DNA of 64,000 nucleotides from JAJTHC01 sp044348005 (GTDB taxonomy: Bacteria > Cyanobacteriota > Vampirovibrionia > Vampirovibrionales > JAJTHC01): positions 124,001 through 188,000 of the forward strand of contig JBIKTR010000002.1 in NCBI GenBank assembly GCA_044348005.1, written 5' to 3'. Under the pieces are notes generated by a model. The model did not search any database and was not told where the DNA came from. It worked only from the letters and a program-made list of their open reading frames with translations. The position numbers and the translations under genes were made by a program. Below, in pieces: positions 8,848 through 16,168 of the stretch; within the stretch, counting starts at the first letter, position 1; the number at the start of each line of letters is the position of its first letter.

Positions 8848-9906
8848 TTACACACTAATTTGGGAAGCTTCCCCCGCTTCAGCAAGGTTAAACGCTTCTA
8901 AATTCAAACGAGACGCTTCAATCATTTTACTCATCACATCGCCTTTAACACCCGCAACGGCCAAGCGAATCGCATTTTCAATCGCCAACGCCGAACTCCC
9001 CCCATGGGCAATAATACAAATGCCGTTAATGCCTAAAAGCAAGGCGCCCCCTACGTATTCATGATGAATATGCTTGCGCGCTTTTTCTAAAATCGGCTTA
9101 GCCAATACGGCCACTAATTTCGTCCAAACGCTTCGGGTCAGTTCTTGCTTAATGAGACGCCCAAATAAAGTAGCCATGCCTTCAGCAGATTTTAACGCCA
9201 CATTGCCTGAAAAACCGTCACTCACAATGACGTCAAACTCACTGGTGAACAAGTCGCGTCCTTCAGCATTGCCTGCAAAGCCTAAATCAGGCGCCAACTG
9301 CAACAAGGCAAACGCTTCTTTTGAAAAGGCATTGCCTTTCCCTTCTTCAGCACCGATGTTCAACAAACCCAGTTTCGGATTTTCAATGCCGTAGACCCCT
9401 TGCATGTAAGCACGCCCCAAACGAGCAAATTGCACCAAGAGTTCTGGCGTACAATCGACGTTTGCACCCCCGTCGATCATTAAAGTGGGAGTACGTTGAG
9501 AGGGCAACGCCACGCCAATGGCGGGCCGATCGACCCCTTTAATGCGCCCAATGTTAAACAACGTGGCTGCTAGTGCAGCACCTGTTGAGCCAGCGGCGAC
9601 CATGGCATCGGCATGGCCTTCTTTAACGCGTCGAGCCGTAACCGCAATAGACGCGTTCTTTTTCTTACGTAAGGCCACGGTGGGGGCTTCATCCATCCCA
9701 ATTTCATCAAGGGCTTCTACAATCCGCAAATCTAACCCACGGGTGTCATACTTGTCGATCTCGGCTTGAATCACAGCAGGGTTTCCCACCAATTCCACCG
9801 CCACTCCATAAACCTTCGCCCCTTGAATGGCCCCCTTGACGGTTTCAACGGGGGCGTAGTCTCCGCCCATGGCATCTAATGCAATTACAATTGGCTGATT
9901 TGCCAT
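8848..9906 (-). CDS. plsX: Phosphate acyltransferase PlsX
   Basis: PlsX converts acyl-ACP to acyl-phosphate for phospholipid synthesis. The family start IALDAMGGDYAP is present, as are MIDGGANVDC and GFSGNVALK. The start at 9906 is preferred because GAGGGAG lies six bases upstream; the frame extends five codons further (MRESF) without a better site. The product is 352 residues, close to the family length. It follows rpmF, the classical rpmF-plsX-fab order linking ribosome and membrane synthesis. Confidence 0.95.
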   Translation of the reverse strand: MANQPIVIALDAMGGDYAPVETVKGAIQGAKVYGVAVELVGNPAVIQAEIDKYDTRGLDLRIVEALDEIGMDEAPTVALRKKKNASIAVTARRVKEGHADAMVAAGSTGAALAATLFNIGRIKGVDRPAIGVALPSQRTPTLMIDGGANVDCTPELLVQFARLGRAYMQGVYGIENPKLGLLNIGAEEGKGNAFSKEAFALLQLAPDLGFAGNAEGRDLFTSEFDVIVSDGFSGNVALKSAEGMATLFGRLIKQELTRSVWTKLVAVLAKPILEKARKHIHHEYVGGALLLGINGICIIAHGGSSALAIENAIRLAVAGVKGDVMSKMIEASRLNLEAFNLAEAGEASQISV

Positions 9907-9988
9907 GAAAGACTCCCTCAATCAGGAAAAACCCACGTCGGCTAACGAAACTCAAACGCAAGCAAACGCCCCGTTAGAAATGAAGCAA

Positions 9989-10318
9989 CTAGTCGTTTGC
10001 GTCATCTTCAGCTTTGGGTTCTACGACGCCTTCAGCAGGGGCAACAACTTGATCATGATCACAATGTTCGTCATTCACATGCTCAGGGGCTTCAATGCCG
10101 TTTTGAAGTTGAGATTGCACTTGGTCAAACCCGCTTTTCTTGGCGAAACGAGGGGAGACGATGCGTCCGTTATAAAAACCGCACACGGTGCAAACCGCAT
10201 GGGTCAATTTGGGGCTTCCGCAGTTGGTACAGAAGGTCACCGCTGTGGGGAGCGCCTTCCAGTTCGCGCGACGGGCGCGCTTGTCGGCTTTACCACGACG
10301 TTGCTTAGGTACTGGCAT
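9989..10318 (-). CDS. rpmF: 50S ribosomal protein L32 with long acidic C-terminal extension
   Basis: L32 is a small protein of the large ribosomal subunit. The N-terminus MPVPKQRRGKADKRARRANW is typical, and a zinc ribbon of four cysteines (30, 33, 43, 46) follows. L32 usually ends near residue 57-62; here about 49 more residues follow, rich in Asp, Glu, His, Gln and Val (ending EPKAEDDAND). The frame is clean across the join, so I see a genuine extension and not a misread stop. It heads the plsX-fab cluster, as in E. coli. The function of the tail is unknown. Confidence 0.93.
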   Translation of the reverse strand: MPVPKQRRGKADKRARRANWKALPTAVTFCTNCGSPKLTHAVCTVCGFYNGRIVSPRFAKKSGFDQVQSQLQNGIEAPEHVNDEHCDHDQVVAPAEGVVEPKAEDDAND

Positions 10319-10634
10319 GTTTAAAATCCTTCATTGTTGCTAGAGCTTTCGCCTAAAAGACGTAACACTGCTAAAGTTTCCCTTAAACAAACTCGAATTG
10401 CAAGTTTCTTTTTTTATTTTGTTACGTTCTTTAAAAAGATCCTTCCCCTAGAAGGCTTTAGATTGTTTGAGGGAAATTGAGGCCCAAAGGCTTGACTCCC
10501 TTTTCTGTTCATCGTACATTAAAGGCTGTGAAGGTTCATCTTCTGCTGTTTAATGCGTTATGTGAAAAGTGGCGGGCATTCTGATTAATCTACACAAACG
10601 TTTTGATCGTCCCTATGTAATCTTTCCCATGTAA
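10319..10634. other. Intergenic region between divergent rpmF and tRNA-Gln
   Basis: This 316-bp region is AT-rich and must hold the leftward promoter of the rpmF-fab cluster and the rightward tRNA-Gln promoter. I could not pick out convincing -35/-10 pairs. I see no coding frame or strong hairpin. Confidence 0.5.
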
Positions 10635-10706
10635 TGGGGTATCGCCAAGCGGTAAGGCATCTGGTTTTGGTCCAGACATCCGGAGGTTCGAATCCTTCTA
10701 CCCCAG
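10635..10706 (+). tRNA. tRNA-Gln (anticodon TTG)
   Basis: This 72-nt cloverleaf has a TGGGGTA/TACCCCA acceptor stem (10635-10641 with 10699-10705) and discriminator G at 10706. The anticodon stem TCTGG/CCAGA encloses the loop TTTTGGT, giving anticodon TTG at 10667-10669. The T arm contains GGTTCGAATCC. CCA is not encoded. A terminator follows four bases later, so it is probably a single-gene transcript. Confidence 0.97.
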
Positions 10707-10709
10707 TTT

Positions 10710-10745
10710 AACTCCCCTTTCCTTTAGGGCAAGGGGAGTTTTTTT
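10710..10745 (+). terminator. Terminator of tRNA-Gln
   Basis: AACTCCCCTT pairs with AAGGGGAGTT around the loop TCCTTTAGGGC and is followed by a run of seven T's. Confidence 0.92.
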
Positions 10746-10764
10746 GAATGCTTTTTTATACCAA

Positions 10765-10780
10765 CTATAGTGTTCGACAG
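10765..10780 (+). promoter_or_regulatory. Recurrent motif CTATAGTGTTCGACAG (copy 1)
   Basis: A 16-base word repeated exactly at 50485-50500 and with 15 of 16 matches at 15377-15392. All three lie in intergenic DNA. The TATAGT core resembles a -10 box. Its role is unknown; see the related forms at 32560, 44492 and 46950. Confidence 0.4.
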
Positions 10781-10845
10781 AAAGAGTGACCTTTTTTATG
10801 ATGCCCTAAATCTCGCCTACCCCCCCCGCCAGCGATGTGAAAATA

Positions 10846-11029
10846 GTCGGGTTTTTGACACACGAAAGTCGGTTTTCTGGCCACAAAAGTCCGTTTTCTG
10901 GCCACGAAAGTCGGGTTTTTGGCCACGAAAGTCCGTTTTCTGGCCACGAAAGTCGGTTTTCTGGCCACAAAAGTCCGTTTTCTGGCCACGAAAGTCGGGT
11001 TTTTGGCCACGAAAGTCCGTTTTTTGTTC
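10846..11029. repeat. 21-bp direct-repeat array 1
   Basis: About eight head-to-tail units of 21 bp (first unit 22 bp), consensus GTCSGKTTTYTGGCCACRAA plus A. Three variants occur: GTCGGGTTTTT, GTCCGTTTTCT and GTCGGTTTTCT...ACAAAA. They run in a four-unit order that is duplicated (10868-10951 and from 10952 on), so the array grew by an 84-bp block duplication as well as by single units. There are no spacers, so it is not CRISPR. The period is a multiple of three and lacks stops, which creates several long but meaningless frames. Related arrays lie at 38398 (inverted) and 59641. Confidence 0.95.
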
Positions 11030-11139
11030 GATTTTCAAGGAATGTGCTGGGTTGTGAAGGCCTGTTAAAAAAAGCCACTCTTTTTCAGTATACCCTATTT
11101 TTTAGCCCGTTGCCCAGTGGCTAAACCCCACGATTTTTT
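11030..11139. repeat. Conserved flank of repeat array 1
   Basis: This segment of about 110 bp, starting GATTTTCAAGGAAT and ending AAACCCCACGATTTT, is highly similar to 59777-59885 beside array 3. It is recognisably related, inverted and shortened, to 38251-38325 beside array 2. Shared blocks include GTTAAAAAAAGCCACTCTTT, AGTATACCCTATTTTT and GCCCAGTG. It always borders the array on the same side. Confidence 0.9.
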
Positions 11140-11446
11140 ACATGTTTAAACGGTATGACGCGACAACGTATAGACACTGTAGGAGAAATTATTTAAAATA
11201 CTATATAAAGCCCACCCCACTTGAAAGATTCAAAGGGGGTTGAACTTCTTCAAATACTTCCTTACTAAATACTTCCTTAACCAATACTGCAAATGGTTTT
11301 TGGATTCGCTTTGTAACAATTTTTTCATCTTTTAAGTGTTGCTAGCATAAAACCCGCTTGAGGTTCTTTTTTGCTCGTGATGGCTGAGTGGCTTGTCGTC
11401 TTTGGTAAAAGAAGCCAGCTGTTGTTTTTTACTTACTTTAATTAAA
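11140..11446. other. AT-rich intergenic DNA
   Basis: No convincing gene. A 15-bp direct pair (AAATACTTCCTTACT / AAATACTTCCTTAAC) lies at about 11254-11283. The word CTAGCATAAAACCC near 11341 recurs at about 47988, upstream of another lineage-specific gene. It probably carries the promoter of the next gene, but I cannot place it. Confidence 0.5.
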
Positions 11447-11495
11447 ATGAAAGGTATCATCAGGATGCACATCACTTCTCTTTCCCCTCGTCTTG

Positions 11496-11506
11496 CCCCC
11501 CCCCCC
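11496..11506 (+). other. C11 homopolymer tract inside the probable N-terminus of the next gene
   Basis: Eleven C's lie between an upstream ATG (11465, or 11447) and the 216-codon frame beginning at 11521. The ATG frame (MHITSLSPRLAPP...) is out of register and stops after about 26 codons. One extra C (or two fewer) would join it to the long frame, giving Pro-Pro-Pro-Gln-Gln-Gln-Gln-Ala-Val-Ala-Tyr. This is the classical layout of a slipped-strand switch, but also a classical place for a homopolymer sequencing error. Confidence 0.7.
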
Positions 11507-11520
11507 AACAACAACAAGCT

Positions 11521-12171
11521 GTGGCTTATTCACCTCATTTAAACGGTGAAAAACTCACCCAGCGGGAGGGTGCTATTGCTCAGTATGATCTTGCTGCGCG
11601 TCATGCTGCTAGGATTAGAAAAACAGTTCCACCATTATTCAAAGAGCTTAGTTTTCTGCCTAGATTCGACCAGCTTGTGAAAGATTTAACCCCACAAAAG
11701 TTCAGCGCACGCCTTCATGAACTTATAGCAAAGCACTTAAAAGGATATTTAGAAGAAGAAAGAGCTCTCCTTGCGAACACATCTGATGTTTGGAAATTAA
11801 GCAGTACTAGAGAGAATGGTCTTCACCTAGTCGCCGAGGCTTGCAGTGCCGACTACAATTACGCACACCTGAAAAGACTTTATGAGGCTACAACACACCC
11901 CGACGTTCTGAAATACCACAGAAATATAAATGGCCTTGTGATCCCTATTGGTGGACGTTGGATGAGCGCCACACCACAAGAAGTTCTTGATGCAATCGCT
12001 ACTAGAGCTCCATTGGCTCCTTCTAGATGCTTGAAAACGCCAAAACAGCTTCAAGCCATTTATGAAGCAGCAAGAGAAGGAGAACCCCTCCTTCAGGAAG
12101 TCCAACACTTGACAGAGAATCGCGAACAAGCACGGAAAGCCTTAAACGCACTGCTTCCCGCTGAAAAATAG
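11521..12171 (+). CDS. Unknown helical protein; N-terminus probably interrupted at a C tract
   Basis: The open frame from GTG 11521 encodes 216 residues. It is mostly helical, Ala/Leu/Glu-rich and soluble, with no signal peptide or membrane segment. I do not recognise the family. The GTG has no ribosome-binding site. A more natural start is ATG 11465 (AAAGG ten bases upstream) or ATG 11447, but both are one base out of register because of the C11 tract at 11496-11506. As assembled, the gene would be off or translated from a weak site. Base composition is richer in A/T than the neighbouring metabolic genes. A terminator hairpin follows. Confidence 0.65.
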   Translation: MAYSPHLNGEKLTQREGAIAQYDLAARHAARIRKTVPPLFKELSFLPRFDQLVKDLTPQKFSARLHELIAKHLKGYLEEERALLANTSDVWKLSSTRENGLHLVAEACSADYNYAHLKRLYEATTHPDVLKYHRNINGLVIPIGGRWMSATPQEVLDAIATRAPLAPSRCLKTPKQLQAIYEAAREGEPLLQEVQHLTENREQARKALNALLPAEK

Positions 12172-12195
12172 TTCTTTGCAAAAAGAGGCTCAATC

Positions 12196-12226
12196 ACCCC
12201 CTCCCGACTAAACAGGAGGGGGGTTT
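12196..12226. terminator. Hairpin between convergent genes
   Basis: ACCCCCTCC pairs with GGAGGGGGGT around CGACTAAACA and is followed by GTTT on the + strand. It lies between the 3' ends of the unknown gene and enolase and may serve both. Confidence 0.75.
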
Positions 12227-12245
12227 GCCTAAAGTAGATTCTGTT

Positions 12246-13565
12246 TTACCCGATACTACACGCCGTTTTAGCACTGGGGGTATTCGTGGCTTTGAACGCT
12301 TCTAGCCCCGCAAAACGAGCCCCTGAACCCAATTCTTCTTCAATGCGAAGGAGTTGGTTGTATTTGGCCACACGTTCAGAACGATTTACAGAACCCGTTT
12401 TAATTTGCCCTGCATTGACCGCCACCGCTAAATCCGCAATAAAGGTATCTTCTGTTTCCCCTGAACGATGTGAAATAATCGTGGTGTAGCCTGAACGATG
12501 CGCCAAATCAATGGTCGCCAACGTTTCAGTCAAGGTGCCAATTTGATTTACTTTAATCAAAATGCTATTGGCGATTTGCTTTTGAATGCCTTCGGCTAAA
12601 ATCGCTTGATTGGTGACAAATAAGTCATCGCCCACGATTTGCGTGGTTTTGCCGGAAAGGTCGGTGTGAATCTTCCAGCCATCCCAGTCTTGTTCCGCCA
12701 TGCCATCTTCAATTGAAAGAATGGGGTATTGACGCGTCCAATCGTTTAAGAAGTTCGCCATTTCAGCAGAAGAAAGCGATTTACCTTCGCCTTCTAAAAC
12801 ATATTGACCGTTCTTGTAAAATTCGGATGCCGCTACATCCAAGGCCAATTTCACTTGTTCTTGAGTAAAGCCTGCTTTTTCAATGGCTTCTAAAATCAAT
12901 TCAACGGCTTCTACATTAGAACGTAAGTTGGGGGCAAAGCCACCTTCATCACCCAAGCCTGTATTTAACCCCCGCCCTTTTAAAACGGATTTTAAGCTAT
13001 GGAACACTTCAGTCCCCCAACGCAAGGATTCGCTAAAGCTTTCTGCAGCAGCTGGTACAATCATAAACTCTTGAAAATCGATGTTGTTGTCGGCATGAGA
13101 TCCCCCATTGATGATGTTCATTAAAGGCACAGGCAAGGTGTTGGCACGCACCCCCCCCAAGTAGCGATACAACGGGACATCTAAGGCATTGGCTGCTGCA
13201 CGAGCGGTGGCAAGGCTAACACCTAAAAGGGCGTTGGCGCCAAGCTTACTTTTATTTTCAGTGCCGTCCATTTCAAGCATAATGGTGTCAATATCGGCTT
13301 GAGCGGTGGCATCCAAATCAATCAGCTCATCGGCGATGTCGTCGTTAATGTTAGCAATGGCTTGTAAAACGCCTTTACCGCCATAACGAGACGCATCTCC
13401 ATCTCGCATTTCAAGCGCTTCACGAGAACCTGTGGACGCCCCCGAAGGCACGGCCGCACGGCCTGATGCACCGCCAGAAAGGTACACATCAACTTCAACG
13501 GTGGGGTTGCCACGAGAATCTAAAATTTCACGAGCTTGAATATCTTCAATAAATGTCGTCATCAT
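12246..13565 (-). CDS. eno: Enolase (phosphopyruvate hydratase)
   Basis: Enolase interconverts 2-phosphoglycerate and phosphoenolpyruvate in glycolysis. Family blocks are intact: ARE(I)LDSRGNPTVEV at the N-terminus, GGASGRAAVPSGASTG, NGGSHADNNIDFQEFMI, SIEDGMAEQDWDGW, GDDLFVTN, KVNQIGTLTE and SHRSGETED. The start at 13565 is chosen because GGAG lies nine bases upstream; eight more codons are open upstream (MLIVENFP) without family support. The product is 439 residues. It stands alone, with its 3' end facing a convergent unknown gene. Confidence 0.96.
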   Translation of the reverse strand: MMTTFIEDIQAREILDSRGNPTVEVDVYLSGGASGRAAVPSGASTGSREALEMRDGDASRYGGKGVLQAIANINDDIADELIDLDATAQADIDTIMLEMDGTENKSKLGANALLGVSLATARAAANALDVPLYRYLGGVRANTLPVPLMNIINGGSHADNNIDFQEFMIVPAAAESFSESLRWGTEVFHSLKSVLKGRGLNTGLGDEGGFAPNLRSNVEAVELILEAIEKAGFTQEQVKLALDVAASEFYKNGQYVLEGEGKSLSSAEMANFLNDWTRQYPILSIEDGMAEQDWDGWKIHTDLSGKTTQIVGDDLFVTNQAILAEGIQKQIANSILIKVNQIGTLTETLATIDLAHRSGYTTIISHRSGETEDTFIADLAVAVNAGQIKTGSVNRSERVAKYNQLLRIEEELGSGARFAGLEAFKATNTPSAKTACSIG

Positions 13566-13745
13566 AGGGAAGTTCTCCACAATTAACAAGACTAAAACAA
13601 TAAGACTAACTCCAGTGATTCTAACACAAGTTTAAAAAACAAGCGAACCCTGCTTTGAAAACGAGTTTACTGGGGTTTGCCTATTGATGTTGATGTGTGT
13701 TTAAATAAAGCCATGTACCCCCCTAAAAAAGGAGACCCCTTCACC

Positions 13746-15137
13746 ATGTGGAAAACCCTACGCACCCTAAGCGTCTTGAGTGTGATGTTTGCTTCAAGCG
13801 TGCTTTGCTCGCACGCGACCCCCGAACGCGTCACGATCTACCCTGAAGGCAAGGCGATTTTTAGTGAAACGCTGTCGCTTTCCCTCAAGGCAGGTCAACA
13901 AACGGTGACGATTTTAACTCTTCCACAAGCCAGCGACGTTCAGCTCTTTCCTGAAGGCAACGCGTGGAAAAAAGACGTTCAATTCATCGGCATTAAAAGC
14001 CCTACGGGCTTTGAAATTCCCGCCTTGGGCTACCTCAACAAAGCCGTATGGGTGAAAGATGCCGTGAGCGACAAATACATCAAAGCCACTTTAAAGCATG
14101 TTTCCACCGAAGGAGACCTTGCCGTGGTGCAAGTGGGAGCGGATTTGTGGCAAGTGCCCAGTGCTCAGCTACTCTTAAGAGAGATCGCGACTGTAAACGA
14201 TGCAAAAAAGTCCGCCTCCTATAGCGCTCAATTTGAAAGTGCCAGTATTCAAAATCAAAAAGCGACCCTGCTCTATCAACTCTCAGGACTTCGTGCGAAC
14301 ATGCACTATGTTTGGCACTTGCCTCAAGAAACCTCGCACCCCGTTTCGCTTGACGCCTTGCTTGAGCTGGAAAATCAAAGCACGCTTGCCCTCCATCAGA
14401 TTCAAGTAAACGCCCTGTTTGGCGCCACACAACGTCACGCGGAGTATGCCCCTCATGCCATGATGTCGGCAAGGACTTATGCCAAAAATTTCGCGTCGTC
14501 TGATGCGTCGTATGAGTCGCCCACGATGCAAAATGTGGGTGAACTGATGATGATCCGCCTTAATCAAGGCGTGGATTTAGAGCGTCAACAGCGCGCTTCG
14601 TATCGTTGGAAGTCTTTTTCGCCTAAAACGAGTTTTCGATATGTGTATGCCCCTACTCAAAATGGCTGGTGGTGGCAGGCTCAAAATGCTCGATTTGAAG
14701 CGCCCAATCAAGCCGTGCAGTATTTCTTAGAAGCCGACACGCTTGAAGAATCCCTGCCCGCAGGTCGTTTTTCGGTGTATCAAAGCGACGCGCAAGGCAA
14801 TGACCCGTTAATTAGCGAAGGGCAACAAGGCTTTCATGCGGTGAAAGAAGCGTTGAGAGTCCCCTTAGGCGAAGCCCCCAATGTACGCGCCAGCAAAAGT
14901 CAAACCAGTTATGTAAGAGCTTCTGGCACCGTGAGTACAAGCTATGAAGTTTTACTGAAAAATAGTAAGGCTGTAGCCGTTACGGTGGATGTTTATGAAT
15001 ACCCCGACGCCAAATGGGAACTTGTCTCTAGTGCCGTGCCTGCGGTAAAGGTTGAAGGCGTGCCTGTGGCGTTTCGTGTTTCCGTGCCTGCCAAAGGGCA
15101 AGCAAAAGTAACGTACACCTTTCGCTTGCCTGATTAA
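13746..15137 (+). CDS. Exported DUF4139-type protein
   Basis: From ATG 13746 (AAGGAGA ten bases upstream) the product has 463 residues and begins with a clear signal peptide (MWKTLRTLSVLSVMFASSVLCSHA). The frame opens 23 codons earlier, but that stretch lacks a ribosome-binding site and would bury the signal. The body is beta-rich. The last 85 residues (SYEVLLKNSKAVAVTVDVYE, then KWELVSSA, then VSVPAKGQAKVTYTFRL) match the ending of DUF4139 proteins, which are predicted cell-surface beta-sandwich proteins of unknown role. It is probably in the periplasm or outer membrane. Family assignment is from pattern recognition only. Confidence 0.8.
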   Translation: MWKTLRTLSVLSVMFASSVLCSHATPERVTIYPEGKAIFSETLSLSLKAGQQTVTILTLPQASDVQLFPEGNAWKKDVQFIGIKSPTGFEIPALGYLNKAVWVKDAVSDKYIKATLKHVSTEGDLAVVQVGADLWQVPSAQLLLREIATVNDAKKSASYSAQFESASIQNQKATLLYQLSGLRANMHYVWHLPQETSHPVSLDALLELENQSTLALHQIQVNALFGATQRHAEYAPHAMMSARTYAKNFASSDASYESPTMQNVGELMMIRLNQGVDLERQQRASYRWKSFSPKTSFRYVYAPTQNGWWWQAQNARFEAPNQAVQYFLEADTLEESLPAGRFSVYQSDAQGNDPLISEGQQGFHAVKEALRVPLGEAPNVRASKSQTSYVRASGTVSTSYEVLLKNSKAVAVTVDVYEYPDAKWELVSSAVPAVKVEGVPVAFRVSVPAKGQAKVTYTFRLPD

Positions 15138-15164
15138 GGGTGGGCGGGTTTACTCAAAACTACT

Positions 15165-15197
15165 AAAAAAAACCCTTGCAACGGCTTGTTGCAAGGG
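15165..15197 (-). terminator. Minus-strand terminator hairpin without an obvious gene
   Basis: CCCTTGCAAC pairs with GTTGCAAGGG (15173-15197). It is preceded on the + strand by a run of eight A's, so on the - strand it is a strong hairpin followed by T8. No minus-strand gene ends here: both flanking genes run rightward. On the + strand it lacks a T-run and would be a weak terminator for the DUF4139 gene. Confidence 0.75.
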
Positions 15198-15376
15198 CTG
15201 AGCATTTAAGACTCAATGTGTTTTGCTTTCCCTCACAAAAAATGTTTAAGCCGTTTGGGGACGTTCCCTTCAGTATACGCTTTTTTGTGGCGTTGACAAG
15301 GAGGGTACTTTTCACACTTACCTTGAAAAGGACTTGTTTGTTACAGATTTGTTACAAAAAAAAGGCTCCCTTCATG

Positions 15377-15392
15377 CTATAGTGTTCGAAAG
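15377..15392 (+). promoter_or_regulatory. Recurrent motif CTATAGTGTTCGAAAG (copy 2)
   Basis: One mismatch from the words at 10765 and 50485. It sits 17 bases upstream of the Sel1-repeat gene start, where TATAGT could serve as a -10 box. No good -35 is at the usual spacing. Two TTTGTTACA words precede it (about 15336-15356). Confidence 0.45.
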
Positions 15393-15408
15393 ATAAAAGG
15401 ATGTCGCT

Positions 15409-16167
15409 ATGTTGCGCAAAATGAAGGTCACTTTAGTGCTGTTGAGTCTGAGTGTAAGCCTGTACGGGACTTCTGCCTGGGCGTTAGCTCCTGCTGAAAA
15501 TCTTCAAGGAGAAGCCAAAGCCCTTTACCTGACTTCATTGATGTATCAAAAAGGACGCAAAAACCTCCCGAAGAATGCTCAACTGGCCCAACACTACCTC
15601 CTGCTGGCCAGTCAAGGCGGTTGCCAAGACGCCCAAGTGCAACTGGGGCTGAATTACCTGAATGCCCCCAAAGAATCCCGCAATGCCGTGGAAGCTCGCT
15701 ATTGGCTTGAAAAAGCGAGTCAACAAGGCGATGGGGTGGCACAATTTACACTGGCCACCCTGTACCAACAAGGTCAAGGGGGCCCTGTTCGCTTAAAAGA
15801 CGCTTTGACGCTATTGCAAGCGTCTGCCAAGCAAGGCTACGTGCCCGCTTATACGGCCTTAGGCATGAGCTACGCCAGTGGCAAAGGCGTGGCCCCTGAT
15901 TTAAAACAGGCGTTGCGCCACTATGCCTTTGCGGCGGGTCATGGAGACCCACTGGCCCAATTTAAGCTTGGCTTAATGCACCAGTCGGGCCTAGGGACGG
16001 CCCCTAATCCCGTGCAAGGCTTGGCTTGGTTGATGCTGGCTGAAGAAGGAGGCTTTCGCAAAGCCAAACGCTTTCGTGAAAAGCTAGAAGCACACAGCCG
16101 TGTGGAAGAGATTCAAAAAGCGCGTGCCTTACAGGCCGTGTTAAAGAATCCTTTCAGCACCAAATAG
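15409..16167 (+). CDS. Exported Sel1-repeat (TPR-like) protein
   Basis: The 252-residue product begins with a signal peptide (MLRKMKVTLVLLSLSVSLYGTSAWA). It continues with four to five Sel1-like helical repeats from about residue 34 to 225, recognisable from A-x2-xLGxxYxxGxGVxxDxxxALxxYxxAAxxGxxxAQ patterns (for example MSYASGKGVAPDLKQALRHY and LGLMHQSGLGTAPNPVQGLA). Such proteins are scaffolds for protein-protein contacts, often in envelope stress or host interaction. AAAGGA lies seven bases upstream of the ATG. It converges on the ictB-like gene, with one base between stops. Fold is confident; role is not known. Confidence 0.88.
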   Translation: MLRKMKVTLVLLSLSVSLYGTSAWALAPAENLQGEAKALYLTSLMYQKGRKNLPKNAQLAQHYLLLASQGGCQDAQVQLGLNYLNAPKESRNAVEARYWLEKASQQGDGVAQFTLATLYQQGQGGPVRLKDALTLLQASAKQGYVPAYTALGMSYASGKGVAPDLKQALRHYAFAAGHGDPLAQFKLGLMHQSGLGTAPNPVQGLAWLMLAEEGGFRKAKRFREKLEAHSRVEEIQKARALQAVLKNPFSTK

Positions 16168-16168
16168 G

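Noticed and set aside
10846..11029. CRISPR array
   Set aside because: Units are contiguous with no unique spacers, 21 bp is too short, and no cas genes are in the window.
10765..11124. Several overlapping open frames of 70-95 codons across array 1 (repeats of Phe-Val-Ala-Arg-Lys or Phe-Ser-Gly-His-Glu-Ser)
   Set aside because: They are by-products of a 21-base period without stop codons; they exist on both strands and in several frames at once, and have no ribosome-binding sites.
15176..15382. 68-codon frame between the DUF4139 and Sel1 genes
   Set aside because: It begins inside the terminator hairpin, lacks a ribosome-binding site and has no family resemblance.
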